A stretch of DNA of 24,916 nt from Acidobacteriota bacterium (GCA_022614735.1 JAKEHZ010000281.1:1-24916); one strand, 5' to 3'. Shown: positions 14,090 through 23,121, counted from the first letter of the stretch. Notes: generated by a model not told the origin, from the sequence alone. Translations and numbers: made by a program.

Positions 14090-14145
14090 CGAAAATAACG
14101 AGACAAACGAAACTTTAAACTTTTTCGTTTGTTTCGCTATATTCG
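14090..14145. repeat. Imperfect palindrome of GAAACAAAC-type units
   Basis: Left arm 14090-14112 and right arm 14123-14145, 20 of 23 positions pairing, loop 10 nt. Unit GAAA(A)CAAAC / CGAAAATAAC is the same as in the perfect palindrome at 18896-18992. Confidence 0.8.
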
Positions 14146-14296
14146 CAACTTATCTGTTCAAGCCCCGGATTGTCAACGCAAATATTGTAACCCCGCACGA
14201 CAGCATTGCGTAATCGAACCTGAAGTCAGATTTGCCTGTCTTCGTTCCCTGAAAATATCTCCATTCAATGCAATCGCCAATCAGGAGGAAAAAACT

Positions 14297-16012
14297 ATGC
14301 TTTCCCGTCGTGTGACAAGGATGCTGGCACTGTTGCTCACCCTATGCCTGACGCTCGCGGCAGTTTCAGCACAGAGCCGTAAAAATGGAAAAGCCACCGT
14401 GGCTGCCGAGGACCTGCGGAACTGGCTTTCATATCTCGCATCGGATGAGCTCGAAGGTCGCGCTACATTCTCGGAAGGTTTGGGGCTGGCAGCCGCCTAT
14501 CTGGCAAACCAGCTGCGCTCCTGGGGTGTCAAACCGGGCGGCGATAGCGGATCGTACTTTCAGCGCGTGCGGGTGTTGGGCGTCAAGAGCGCCAATCATT
14601 CGACGCTCACTCTCGAAGTGAATGGCAACACCAGGACTTTCAAAGACGGCGAGGGCATCAATTTCCCGAGGAACGTCGGCGGCAAGCGCAGCTTCAGTGT
14701 CGAGCAGATCGAATTTATCGGCTACGGTCTTAATGCGCCGGTCGCCAACCACAATGATTACGCGGACAAGGACGTGAAGGGTAAAGCCGTCGTCTACCTC
14801 GGCGGCAACGGTCCAAAAGGACTCGGCACGCAATTCCGGCGCGCACTGGGTGGACGGGGTCGTTACGCCACCGATCAACAGCAGGCCCTCGCCAGTATCG
14901 GTCCGATCGGTCCGACCGGGTTTGGAGGACGGCCGGGAGGCGCAGGTGGCGGGCAAGGCAGCCGTGGTGTAGATCAAGGAGACTTCACCACCGTACAGCG
15001 ATTAGATCATCCGCTCTCGCCGATGGTAACGGCAAGCGATGAGTTCTTTGAATTCCTCTTCAGCGGCTCCGATGTCAAATACGCCGAGTTGAAAGAGAAG
15101 GCCTCGAAGCAGGAACCCCTCCCCTCTTTCACTCTCAAGGGCGTAAAGCTCAGCTTCAATCTCAATGCGGAATATCAAATCGTGCGCACGCAGCTCACGC
15201 GCAATGTCGTCGGAGTGATCGAAGGGACTGATCCGAAGCTGAAAGATACCTATGTAACCTTCGGCGCGCACTACGATCACGTGGGCTATTCTGAGGGCGA
15301 GATTGTGCAGGGCGCGAACGGGCCACAGCGCCAGGGCACGGTCGGACGCGTTAAGGCGGGCGCGCTTGAAGATCGCATCTGGAACGGCGCGGATGACGAC
15401 GGATCGGGAACAGCAACGCTGCTCGGAGTGGCCAAAGCCTTTGCGACAGCTAGCAATGGGCCGAAGCCGAAACGCTCGCTGATGTTCATCTGGTTCGCAG
15501 GCGAAGAGCGAGGGCTATGGGGATCGCGTTATTACGTCGATTATCCGTCTGTGCCGCTGGATAAAATCGTCGCCAATCTCAATATGGATATGGTCGGGCG
15601 CAATCGCGATGACAAGGCGGAAGAGGAGAACACTGTCTACCTGGTTGGCTCCGATCGCATCAGCACCGAGTTGCATAACCTCACAGTAGATGCCAATGCA
15701 AGACTGGGGCATCCGCTCAGGCTCGATTTCGAGATGAATGATCCGACCGACCTGGAGCAGGTCTACTATCGGAGCGATCATTACAGCTATGCGGCCAAAG
15801 GAATCCCGATCGTCTTCTTCACGACAGGGCTGCACCCGGACTATCACGCAAACACCGACAGCATCGAGAAGATCAACTATGAAAAGATGGCTCGCGTCGG
15901 GCAGCTGGTTTACGAAACGGGACGTCGTGTTGCCAACCTCGATCACGCGCCGGCGCGCGATAACCGTGGGCCGCGCGTTGGTAAGGGAAGTAATGGGAAG
16001 ATAGTCGAGTGA
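14297..16012 (+). CDS. Secreted M28-family zinc aminopeptidase
   Basis: 571 residues. I choose the ATG at 14297 because AGGAGGAAAA precedes it; the open frame to 14129 covers repeat DNA. A signal peptide (RRVTRMLALLLTLCLTLAAVSAQ) sends it out of the cytoplasm. Residues 45-110 form an N-terminal segment typical of this group, followed by a PA-like insertion with Gly-rich loops (GGRPGGAGGGQGSRG). The metal ligands of M28 are present: His in GAHYDHVG, Asp in NGADDDGSG, the Glu pair in FAGEERGLWG, Asp in NMDMVGR, and His in TGLHPDYH. It probably cuts N-terminal residues from peptides using two zincs. It converges with the next gene, leaving 23 bp. Confidence 0.92.
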   Translation: MLSRRVTRMLALLLTLCLTLAAVSAQSRKNGKATVAAEDLRNWLSYLASDELEGRATFSEGLGLAAAYLANQLRSWGVKPGGDSGSYFQRVRVLGVKSANHSTLTLEVNGNTRTFKDGEGINFPRNVGGKRSFSVEQIEFIGYGLNAPVANHNDYADKDVKGKAVVYLGGNGPKGLGTQFRRALGGRGRYATDQQQALASIGPIGPTGFGGRPGGAGGGQGSRGVDQGDFTTVQRLDHPLSPMVTASDEFFEFLFSGSDVKYAELKEKASKQEPLPSFTLKGVKLSFNLNAEYQIVRTQLTRNVVGVIEGTDPKLKDTYVTFGAHYDHVGYSEGEIVQGANGPQRQGTVGRVKAGALEDRIWNGADDDGSGTATLLGVAKAFATASNGPKPKRSLMFIWFAGEERGLWGSRYYVDYPSVPLDKIVANLNMDMVGRNRDDKAEEENTVYLVGSDRISTELHNLTVDANARLGHPLRLDFEMNDPTDLEQVYYRSDHYSYAAKGIPIVFFTTGLHPDYHANTDSIEKINYEKMARVGQLVYETGRRVANLDHAPARDNRGPRVGKGSNGKIVE

Positions 16013-16035
16013 GGCAATCTCTGATGCAGCGCGCG

Positions 16036-18780
16036 TCACTCGTATCGCAGTGCGACCATCGGATCCACTTTCATCGCGCGTCGTGCAGGGATGTAACAGG
16101 CCAGCAGCGCTACCGAAGCCAGCACTACGGCGACGACTGCAAATGTCAGCGGATCATTCGGTCTCACACCGTAAAGCAGAGGATCCATCATGCGAGTGAC
16201 GATAACCGCGCCTCCGGTTCCTATTACAATTCCAACGACCGCGAGCTTCATTCCTTGTGTCAGCACTAAACGTAAAACATCCGCCCTCCGCGCACCGAGG
16301 GCCACGCGAATACCGATCTCGTGCGTCCGTTGCGCGATCGTGTACGACATTACGCCATAAATGCCCACTGCGGCGAGAATGATTGCGACAATTGCGAGAG
16401 CGCTCAGCAGATACGCCGTCGCGCGAGGCGCAGCCATCATGTCGGATAAGAACTGCTCCATCGTTCTGACGCGGTAGACCGGCTGATCCTTGTCCACTGA
16501 CAGTACGGCTTCGCGCATCGCCGGAGCGAGTTGGGACGGATCGGAAACAGTGCGCGCCACCAGCGTCATGGCAATCCTGGGCCGTTGCAGCGCGGGCACG
16601 AACATCTCAGGCCCGGCATCCTGGGCCAGCTCGAAATGCTTGATGTCTCTGACCACGCCGATAATCTCACGCCATGGTCTTGGCGCAAGATCAAAGATCT
16701 GAATGCGCTTGCCGATTGGATCCTCACCCGGCCAAAACTTCTTTGCCATCGCTTCATTAATGACCAGGACTTCGACTGCACCCTGACGGTCGAGTTCTGT
16801 GATTTCCCGGCCTCGCAGCAATCGCATTCCCATCGTGCGAAAGTAATCTGTGCTGACGGCGCGCCATTGCGCATTCCCCCACGCCGTCGCGTGCGGGCGA
16901 CCTTCGATGTTGAAGAGAAAGACGCCGCCATCGCCGCTGAGCGGCAAGTCGCTGACTGCTCCAGCCGATTCAACTCCGGGTAAAGCTCTGATCCGCTCAA
17001 TTGCTTGCTGATAAAAGGCCGCCTGCTGTTGCGACTCGCGGTATTTGCTAATCGGCAGCGCAACTTTCATCGTCATCACGTTGTCCGTCCTGTATCCCGT
17101 GTCGACCTGCTGAAGACCGATAAAGCTTCTGATCATCAGCCCCGCGCCGATGAGCAGTAATAGTGACAAAGCGATTTCAGCGACCACCAACATACTGCGC
17201 ATTCGATTGCTCCCGCCGCCTGAGCCGACATTTCGTCCGCCTTCCTTGAGCGATACATTCAAATCCGGTTTTGATGCTTGAATCGCCGGGATCAAGCCAA
17301 AAACGAGGCCTGTCAGCAGAGCGACCGCTAATGTGAATATCAGCATGCGTCCATTGATCCCGATTTCGTTGGCTCGCGGGACATTGGCCGGGCTAAGTCT
17401 GACAAGGGCTTCAGTGGCCCAGTAAGCCAGCATCAATCCTGCGGCGCCGCCGAATAACGAGAGCAGCAGGTTTTCTGTGACCAGTAGCCGGATGAGCCGC
17501 CAGCGGCTTGCTCCCAGGGCCAGGCGAACAGCAATCTCCTTCTGCCTGGCCGATGCGCGAGCGAGTAGCAGATTAGCGACGTTGACACAGGCTATGAGCA
17601 GAACGAAACCTACTGCTGCCAGCAATACAAGCAGGGTCCGGCGGACCGATTGGATGACCTCGTCGTGGAGCGAAAATGCATTGATCGTCCACCCTTTGTT
17701 GGTTGGGTACTGTTGCTCGAGGCGACCGGCAATTGTGCGCAGCTCGGCTTGCGCTTGCTCAGGCAGCACGCCGGGTTTCAGCCGCGCGATCACCTGAAGA
17801 AAATGCGACCCGCGATCGCCGAGGTTTTTCGGGTCATAGGCCATCGGCGTCAGCAACTCAACTTTCATTGACGAGGCCGCCAGTGGGTTGTTCCCGAACG
17901 GATCGGGAAACCGAAAGCTTTCGGGCATCACACCAATCACTGAGAAGTTGTTGCCGCTGAGCGAGATTGTCTGATTGACGATGCGCGGATCTGCGCCGAA
18001 GCGCCGTTGCCACAGGTCATAGCTCAGAATAGCGACACGGTGTTTACCCGGAACCGCTTCTTCAGGCAGAAAGGCGCGGCCCAGGAATGGCTGCACTCGT
18101 AATAACGGGAGGAAACCGGCAGACACGACCGCGGATTGCACACGCTCCGGCTCTCCTGCGCCCGTCAGATTCAGATCTCTTCGGAGATAGGCAGCGATCT
18201 GCTCGAAGACCGACTGCTGATCACGATAGTCGACGAAGTTCGGCAGCGAGAAAGAGAAGCGTACATACCCCTCTTTCGGATGGGCCTCATAGACCTGCAC
18301 CAGACGCTCCGGCTCCGGGTAGGGCAGCGGGCGAAGTAGAATGACGTCAACCGCGCTGAAGATCGCCGTGTTCGCGCCGATGCCGAGCGCCAGGGCGATG
18401 ACTGCTATAAAGGCAAAGCCCGGCCTGGCCCGCAGCATTCGCCATCCGTAACGCAGGTCGTGAAAGAGCGATTCCATATCGATCCATCCTTTCAGTCTTT
18501 TTTCCGGTTGTAGATCAGACTCGCAGTCGGCGCGTCTGTTCGGCCACTTTTCGCCGGTATACCGATCGCTCCGGCTCAATTCACATTCCAACAACCGCCA
18601 GTCTTTGATCTGCGCAACGGCCCGTGTAAATGCCTCCTGCTCGGACGCGCCGCGCGCCAGCGAATCCTCGTATACCGATTCGAGGTGCTGTGCCATCTCC
18701 TCGACGATCTCCATTTCGCGTCCGGCATCGATCACCAGCGGCGGCAGATGCTCACGAATATATCCCTTCCAATCTCGCAT
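16036..18780 (-). CDS. ADOP-type ABC transporter permease (MacB/FtsX family)
   Basis: 914 residues, the length of acidobacterial duplicated orphan permeases. Residues 1-95 form the prefix domain (EMEIVEEMAQHLESVYEDSL). Then FHDLRYGWRMLRARPGFAFIAVIALALGIGANTAIFS starts the first MacB unit, with a large periplasmic part (VQVYEAHPKEG, RFGADPRIVNQTISL, VIGVMP). Three FtsX-type helices follow (VGFVLLIACVNVANLLLA, LLLSLFGGAAGLML, ALLTGLVFGLIPA). A second unit begins at MLVVAEIALSLLLLIGAGLMIRS and ends with three C-terminal helices and PARRAMKVDPMVALRYE. No ATPase gene is adjacent. ADOPs are known as an Acidobacteriota hallmark. The ATG lacks a strong ribosome site; a second ATG at about residue 102 would drop the prefix domain. 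Confidence 0.93.
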   Translation of the reverse strand: MRDWKGYIREHLPPLVIDAGREMEIVEEMAQHLESVYEDSLARGASEQEAFTRAVAQIKDWRLLECELSRSDRYTGEKWPNRRADCESDLQPEKRLKGWIDMESLFHDLRYGWRMLRARPGFAFIAVIALALGIGANTAIFSAVDVILLRPLPYPEPERLVQVYEAHPKEGYVRFSFSLPNFVDYRDQQSVFEQIAAYLRRDLNLTGAGEPERVQSAVVSAGFLPLLRVQPFLGRAFLPEEAVPGKHRVAILSYDLWQRRFGADPRIVNQTISLSGNNFSVIGVMPESFRFPDPFGNNPLAASSMKVELLTPMAYDPKNLGDRGSHFLQVIARLKPGVLPEQAQAELRTIAGRLEQQYPTNKGWTINAFSLHDEVIQSVRRTLLVLLAAVGFVLLIACVNVANLLLARASARQKEIAVRLALGASRWRLIRLLVTENLLLSLFGGAAGLMLAYWATEALVRLSPANVPRANEIGINGRMLIFTLAVALLTGLVFGLIPAIQASKPDLNVSLKEGGRNVGSGGGSNRMRSMLVVAEIALSLLLLIGAGLMIRSFIGLQQVDTGYRTDNVMTMKVALPISKYRESQQQAAFYQQAIERIRALPGVESAGAVSDLPLSGDGGVFLFNIEGRPHATAWGNAQWRAVSTDYFRTMGMRLLRGREITELDRQGAVEVLVINEAMAKKFWPGEDPIGKRIQIFDLAPRPWREIIGVVRDIKHFELAQDAGPEMFVPALQRPRIAMTLVARTVSDPSQLAPAMREAVLSVDKDQPVYRVRTMEQFLSDMMAAPRATAYLLSALAIVAIILAAVGIYGVMSYTIAQRTHEIGIRVALGARRADVLRLVLTQGMKLAVVGIVIGTGGAVIVTRMMDPLLYGVRPNDPLTFAVVAVVLASVALLACYIPARRAMKVDPMVALRYE

Positions 18781-18798
18781 CGTTGACTCTTATAGGAA

Positions 18799-18828
18799 GT
18801 GTCTCCATATATAGCGTCGCCATATATA
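18799..18828. promoter_or_regulatory. Two tandem 15-bp repeats upstream of the ADOP gene
   Basis: GTGTCTCCATATATA (18799-18813) followed directly by GCGTCGCCATATATA (18814-18828), 13 of 15 identical, about 20 bp before the ATG at 18780. ADOP genes are often preceded by a PadR-type regulator; none is adjacent, but these repeats could be its binding sites. A promoter with TATATA elements is also possible. Confidence 0.5.
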
Positions 18829-18895
18829 CTCCTACACTCTGATAAAATCAAATCATTTCGGATTTATGGAATGGAGATATTGCTGAGGGAGACGG

Positions 18896-18992
18896 AAGAG
18901 AGAATACGAAACAAACGAAAATAACGAAACAAACGAAAAGTTGTCATTATTTCGTTTGTTTCGTTATTTTCGTTTGTTTCGTATTCTCTCTT
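18896..18992. repeat. 43-bp perfect palindrome of 9-bp GAAACAAAC/GAAAATAAC units
   Basis: Arms 18896-18938 and 18950-18992, perfect over 43 bp, loop 11 nt. Each arm holds GAAACAAAC, GAAAATAAC, GAAACAAAC in tandem, preceded by AAGAGAGAATAC. It lies 8 bp past the stop of the gene at 19001 and could end transcription. Confidence 0.95.
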
Positions 18993-19000
18993 ATTCTGGT

Positions 19001-19387
19001 CTATTTCTTAGTAGCAGTCCACTTTCCCCGCGGGCCTTTAGTGAATTCAACGGTGCCTGTCATCTTCACGCTTGTTTCAATGGTTCCGGTATATGTTGCT
19101 TTAAGAGTCTCACCATCTTGGCTGCTGAATTCAAACCAAAATACCGCCTTATTACCTTTCACAGTGCCGGTAACTTTATATTCTCCTAGTGGGCCATTGT
19201 AGCTGCCTGTGAGACTCTCACCCTTCTGGTTAAAGACAAAAGTCGGATCTCCGTGTCCACCATTCTCCAGATCAACAGAGAAAATCCAGGTACCGGAAAT
19301 ATCATCCGCGCTGGCCGCGAGATTGCCGGCTCCAAGAGGCGAGCCAAGCAAAACTATCACGAGGGTTAACAATAAGGAGTTCTTCAT
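19001..19387 (-). CDS. Small secreted beta-rich protein, unknown
   Basis: 128 residues. A signal peptide (NSLLLTLVIVLLGSPLGAG) is followed by GTWIFSVDLENGG, FVFNQKGESLTGSYNGPLGEYKVTGTVKGNKAVFWFEF, then YTGTIETSVKMTGTVEF, and GKWTATKK. The repeated strand-turn patterns of about 10-20 residues suggest a small lipocalin-like or beta-barrel domain, a pattern common in exported acidobacterial proteins. AGAAGGTAAAT precedes the ATG. Substrate not known. The downstream gene on the same strand is the ADOP permease, but the large palindrome between them probably separates the transcripts. Confidence 0.8.
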   Translation of the reverse strand: MKNSLLLTLVIVLLGSPLGAGNLAASADDISGTWIFSVDLENGGHGDPTFVFNQKGESLTGSYNGPLGEYKVTGTVKGNKAVFWFEFSSQDGETLKATYTGTIETSVKMTGTVEFTKGPRGKWTATKK

Positions 19388-19432
19388 ATTTACCTTCTAT
19401 GTGATAGATGATGGATGCTGAAGCATCTCTAT

Positions 19433-20344
19433 CTATCTGGAGGAGCCTCTCAGCTTGCGGACGTAGTCGCTATCTACCCCGAAAATTCTCAGTTTAACCA
19501 GTTCGTCCGCGGTCAGTTTATTGAAACCAGCCTCGCGCATCTCTTTGATGAACTTTCCATCTATATGATGAATGCGGAAAGCGATCAGCTTATCCAGCGG
19601 TAAGTTGCTGTAACCCAGCTCGCCCAGTTCCTTCACGAATTCCGGATCAACTCGATGAATGCGGATCGCAATCAACTTGTCTACAGGCGGCTTCTCATAG
19701 CCGAGCGCCTGAATTTCTCGGACGAAGGCTTCGTCAACCCTGTGGATCCGCATCGCCACCAGTTTGTTCGCCGGAACAGCGTCATAGCCCAGCGCGCGCA
19801 TGCCGCGGATGAACTCTTCATTCACCTTGAAGATACGGAACGAAATCAGATTGCCAGTTGAGAGGTTGGTATAACCGAGCGCTTTCATCTCACTCACAAA
19901 TTTTGTGTTAACATCATGAATCGCCATGGCGAACAATTTTTCGGATGAAAGATCCTCGTAGCCCAGATTGCGCATCGCACCGATGAATGCGGCACTGGGC
20001 GTGAATCGGAAATCGCCGACACCCTTGCCGTCTTTAAATATTCCGTTGAAAGCCACTGTCCCCGCTTCTCTGTTGAGCGTGAACTGCACGTTCGCATTCG
20101 CATCGGGATTGAGGCCGCTGAAATCCTGCAACGGTAGATCAAAGCTCGACTGTGAGTAGTTATTGCGGCCATCCCTTACAGTCGTTAATGACAGCCAGAG
20201 CATTCTTCCTTTATCGGTCTCTTTGACTTTGGCCGTCCAATCGCCGGTGATAGGTTCTTGCGAAACCGAACTTTGAATTGCGTTGGAGGGTTTGGAAAAG
20301 CTGGATAGCAGCAGTACTGCAGTGATGATAAATAGTTTTCGCAT
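19433..20344 (-). CDS. Secreted protein with 29-residue repeats, partner of the M56 protease
   Basis: 303 residues. Signal peptide (RKLFIITAVLLLSSFSKPSNA), then a beta-rich domain (about 34-115: GDWTAKVKETDKGRMLWLSL, VAFNGIFKDGKGVGDFRFTP). From about 115 to the end there are six full repeats of 29 residues and a partial seventh, consensus V-D/N-x2-FV-x-EM-x-ALGY-x-NLS-x2-KLI-x-FRI. The upstream M56 protein carries six repeats of the same form. It is exported to the periplasm or surface. A ribosome site GAGGAGAAG precedes the ATG. A palindrome of tandem repeats separates it from the protease gene 100 bp upstream. Role unknown; co-binding with the protease's periplasmic tail is the natural hypothesis. 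Confidence 0.8.
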   Translation of the reverse strand: MRKLFIITAVLLLSSFSKPSNAIQSSVSQEPITGDWTAKVKETDKGRMLWLSLTTVRDGRNNYSQSSFDLPLQDFSGLNPDANANVQFTLNREAGTVAFNGIFKDGKGVGDFRFTPSAAFIGAMRNLGYEDLSSEKLFAMAIHDVNTKFVSEMKALGYTNLSTGNLISFRIFKVNEEFIRGMRALGYDAVPANKLVAMRIHRVDEAFVREIQALGYEKPPVDKLIAIRIHRVDPEFVKELGELGYSNLPLDKLIAFRIHHIDGKFIKEMREAGFNKLTADELVKLRIFGVDSDYVRKLRGSSR

Positions 20345-20362
20345 GGACTTCTCCTCGGAAAT

Positions 20363-20431
20363 AGATGCTAGATGCTAGATGCTAGATGCTAGGACGCTCA
20401 CCTAGCATCTAGCATCTAGCATCTAGCATCT
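20363..20431. repeat. 31-bp perfect palindrome of TAGATGC heptamers
   Basis: Arms 20363-20393 and 20401-20431, perfect over 31 bp with a 7-nt loop. Each arm is four AGATGCT heptamers and AGG. It lies between the M56 gene and the repeat-protein gene. Confidence 0.95.
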
Positions 20432-20443
20432 TATTCAATCATT

Positions 20444-22654
20444 TCAGTTCTTCAGCAGGATCTTATCAATCCCGCGGAGCTTCATTTCGATCAGTTGATT
20501 CATTGAGACGTTTTTCAGCCCGGCTGCACGTAACTTCTTCACATAATCGGGCGTCACTTCATACTTCTTGAGCATGATCAGTTCTTCGACAGTCAATTTG
20601 TCGAATCCCGCTTCGCGCATCTCTTTGACATAGCTCTCGGTCACACCATGCATCTTCAGATTTGTCAGTTGTTCGGCAGTAAGATTGTCATAACCCAACT
20701 TTTTCATCGCCGCTACGAACTCCGGCGTGACGCCGAACATACTCAGCTTCGTGAGCGATTTGATCTCCAGGTCATACCCCGCCTTCTTCATCTCTCTGAT
20801 GTAGTCCGGTGTGACGCCGCGTAGCTTCAGTTCCACCAGGTCTCTGACTGAAGGCTTCTCACCGATCAACGCCTTTGCTTCTTTGGCGAATTCTTCGTTT
20901 ACTCCGTACATATGTAACTGCACCAGCTCTTGCGCCGACAGATTGTCATAGCCGGCTCGGCGCATCGCCTCGATGAATTCCGGCGTTACATCTCGCAACT
21001 TCAGCAGGATGATGTTTTCTACCGTCAGCTCCGAGCTCTGCCCTGAACCTTGAGCCATAGCCAGCCCATGGATTCGTCCAAAACCCTTGGCAAATGACCT
21101 GCCCCGCAATTCATGACTCATTTTTCGTTGTTCCTTACGCATTCTTGCCTGCAATTGGCGCTCTCTCTTCTGCACCTCACGCACTCTTTGCTTCGATCGA
21201 GGCGACCTCAGTTGCGTTGCCTGTAGTTCGTCTGATTGAATGACAGCTTCTTCACTGCTCACTTCAAATGCTGCTTCAATCTCCGTCAATACCTGGGCCA
21301 ATTTCGCGTCCTGAAGCTCAAGTCCGCTTTGCTCAGCGGCAAGTTCAGGTTCAATATTCAACTCTTCCGCTTCGATCAGTTGCGTTGTCTCGATCGAACT
21401 TTCGGCGAGTAGTTTCTGCCTATCTTTTTTGGCAGCATCATCCGAGTTAGCCTTTCCTTGGGAGCGCGGAAGTTTGATCGGCGCAGCTGACGGATCAGCC
21501 TTTTTCTTCTTCTGCTGCGCAGCCGCATCCGTCCAGGGCTCGAGCGCAGCGAGCGGCAGAATAAGACAGAAAGTGAGGAGGACAACCAGGGCTTTGAAAC
21601 GCTGCGACAATCCTAATCGCCTGACGGTCGGATCGAGGATCGCCTGCACGCGGCTTTCCAGATGTGAACAGGCCATTCCTACTGCTACCTGAGGCGTTCC
21701 ACTAACCGATTCCACTGATCCTGCCATATCCACCAAATAACTCGCATAATCTGAAGCGCGTGTGCCGACTCTAAGCACATAATCATCACAGGCCAGTTCG
21801 CGCTCGATGCGCAGTCGCCGCGCGGCCAACCAGACCAGCGGATTGAACCATTGCAGCGCGCAAGCCATGTGCGACAGTATTTGAGTCAGGCAATCACACC
21901 GCCGGATATGCGCCATTTCGTGCAGCAGCACGATCTTTTTACACTCGATTGACCACTCATCCGCCTCTGCCGGCACCAACACAACTGGGCTCAGAATGCC
22001 CCACGTCATGGGCATCCTGACGTACTGGCTTTTGAGGAGCGGGATATGCACTCGCAGCTGCAGTTGTGCTTCGAGACGCTTCGCCGTCGTAGTCCACTGA
22101 TAGTCAATCAAATATTCCGCTTCCCTCGTCAACGCCCAGACCCTGATCGTGGCAGAAGCAACCCGCGCCAGCACGATCACCGCGCCGATCAACCAGATCA
22201 AGAGCGCGAGATGCGACCAGTGGAAGGGCAGAGCTTGCGAGGCCGGGAGAAGCGAGGTGGCAGCTTTCTGCATTGGCTGCTCAATTACAGCCGGTTTGGC
22301 ATTCTGCACAGCGTAAGCCAAGATGATGCCTTCAGACCCAGGAGCCGCTAAATCTTTGAGGACTACCTCGTCAGCGGTCTCCGTTTCCACCTGCGGCACA
22401 ACCAGCAGTGAGGGCAAGAGCGACACGCGCCATTCCGGAAGCGTCAGGGTCAGAGGCATCAAGATCAGTAGGCTGAGGAGCGCAAATGCCCAGACCAGAT
22501 GCCGTGTCGCCGCAGATGTTCGCCGTAACAGCAGACTCAGCGCGCCTGCCGCCAGCAGTATGAGTGCGCCCTTGAGCGAAACATCGAGCAGCCACTGCAA
22601 CCATTCGATCGACTGCGCCGGTGGAGCATTCAAATTCGTCATGAGGTCGATCAT
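20444..22654 (-). CDS. BlaR1-type M56 membrane metalloprotease with periplasmic repeat tail
   Basis: 736 residues. Membrane helices at about 26-46, 53-73, 148-168 and 355-372. The zinc site is HEMAH (245-249) and the second-ligand region is ERELACDDYVL (about 284-294), as in BlaR1/MecR1, which cut their repressor. The last helix puts the C-terminal half outside. It has a Lys/Ser-rich segment (380-420), a charged coiled coil (485-520), and from 556 six repeats of about 29 residues of the form VTPEFIEAMRRAGYDNLSAQ. In BlaR1 this place holds the beta-lactam sensor; none is present here. The ATG shares a base with the stop of the BlaI gene, so the two are coupled. Probably an M56/BlaI signalling pair for an unknown signal. 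Confidence 0.9.
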   Translation of the reverse strand: MIDLMTNLNAPPAQSIEWLQWLLDVSLKGALILLAAGALSLLLRRTSAATRHLVWAFALLSLLILMPLTLTLPEWRVSLLPSLLVVPQVETETADEVVLKDLAAPGSEGIILAYAVQNAKPAVIEQPMQKAATSLLPASQALPFHWSHLALLIWLIGAVIVLARVASATIRVWALTREAEYLIDYQWTTTAKRLEAQLQLRVHIPLLKSQYVRMPMTWGILSPVVLVPAEADEWSIECKKIVLLHEMAHIRRCDCLTQILSHMACALQWFNPLVWLAARRLRIERELACDDYVLRVGTRASDYASYLVDMAGSVESVSGTPQVAVGMACSHLESRVQAILDPTVRRLGLSQRFKALVVLLTFCLILPLAALEPWTDAAAQQKKKKADPSAAPIKLPRSQGKANSDDAAKKDRQKLLAESSIETTQLIEAEELNIEPELAAEQSGLELQDAKLAQVLTEIEAAFEVSSEEAVIQSDELQATQLRSPRSKQRVREVQKRERQLQARMRKEQRKMSHELRGRSFAKGFGRIHGLAMAQGSGQSSELTVENIILLKLRDVTPEFIEAMRRAGYDNLSAQELVQLHMYGVNEEFAKEAKALIGEKPSVRDLVELKLRGVTPDYIREMKKAGYDLEIKSLTKLSMFGVTPEFVAAMKKLGYDNLTAEQLTNLKMHGVTESYVKEMREAGFDKLTVEELIMLKKYEVTPDYVKKLRAAGLKNVSMNQLIEMKLRGIDKILLKN

Positions 22655-23043
22655 CAGCGTCCTTCCTTTCTGGCTTCCTCGATTAATTGTGAAAGCCGGT
22701 CCAGTTCTTCCGGAGTAAGCTTTGAACGTGACAGATCGAGCAGCGCGACGACGGCCTGTTCGGTCGAGCCGTCGAAGAAAGTTTGCAAGAGGTTCTTCAG
22801 CGCCGATCTGCCGGCCCTCTTGCGCGCCAGCGTTGCCTTGTAAACATAACGCTGTCCGTCCTGCTCGTGCCGCAGATAACCCTTTTCCTCCATCAATCGC
22901 AGCAGCGCCCGCACCGCCGAATAGCTCGGAGGATTCGGCAGCTGGTCCATTACCTCCTGGGCCGTCGCCTGCCCGTGCTGATGAATGATGTCCATAATCT
23001 GCCGCTCGCGGCGGCTCAGTTGATTTTGTGATCTGGTAGCCAT
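22654..23043 (-). CDS. BlaI/MecI-type transcriptional repressor
   Basis: 129 residues, normal length. Winged-helix N-terminal domain: LSRRERQIMDIIHQHGQATAQEVMDQLP, then the recognition helix SYSAVRALLRLMEEKGYLRHEQDGQRYVY, then a helical dimerisation region. Members repress an operon including their own gene and are cut by the partner M56 protease. The stop shares a base with the M56 start. Two matching palindromes (23122-23181) with a promoter lie upstream, suggesting autoregulation. No beta-lactamase gene is present, so it is named only by family. Confidence 0.93.
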   Translation of the reverse strand: MATRSQNQLSRRERQIMDIIHQHGQATAQEVMDQLPNPPSYSAVRALLRLMEEKGYLRHEQDGQRYVYKATLARKRAGRSALKNLLQTFFDGSTEQAVVALLDLSRSKLTPEELDRLSQLIEEARKEGR

Positions 23044-23121
23044 TGCTTCGTTCTCAGCCTGATAGAAATTGGGCGGGAGTTGATCTCCGCCCGGTTATTA
23101 CGCTCGATAAACCCGTCTTGA

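Larger units (their letters stand above)
13883..14296. other. Intergenic region with two nested repeat palindromes
   Basis: About 410 bp between divergent acyP and the M28 peptidase gene. No gene is supported. It is filled by repeats: an 8-bp tandem repeat in a 31-bp palindrome and an imperfect palindrome with GAAACAAAC units (both listed). The promoter for the peptidase must lie in the last 150 bp, but no clear -35/-10 is seen. Confidence 0.6.

Noticed and set aside
14129..14296. N-terminal extension of the M28 peptidase
   Set aside because: The extra 56 codons overlie a repeat palindrome, while AGGAGG and a signal peptide mark the ATG at 14297.
20444..23043. Beta-lactam resistance operon
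   Set aside because: BlaI and M56 families are present, but there is no penicillin-binding sensor domain and no beta-lactamase gene; the pair is used for other signals in many bacteria.
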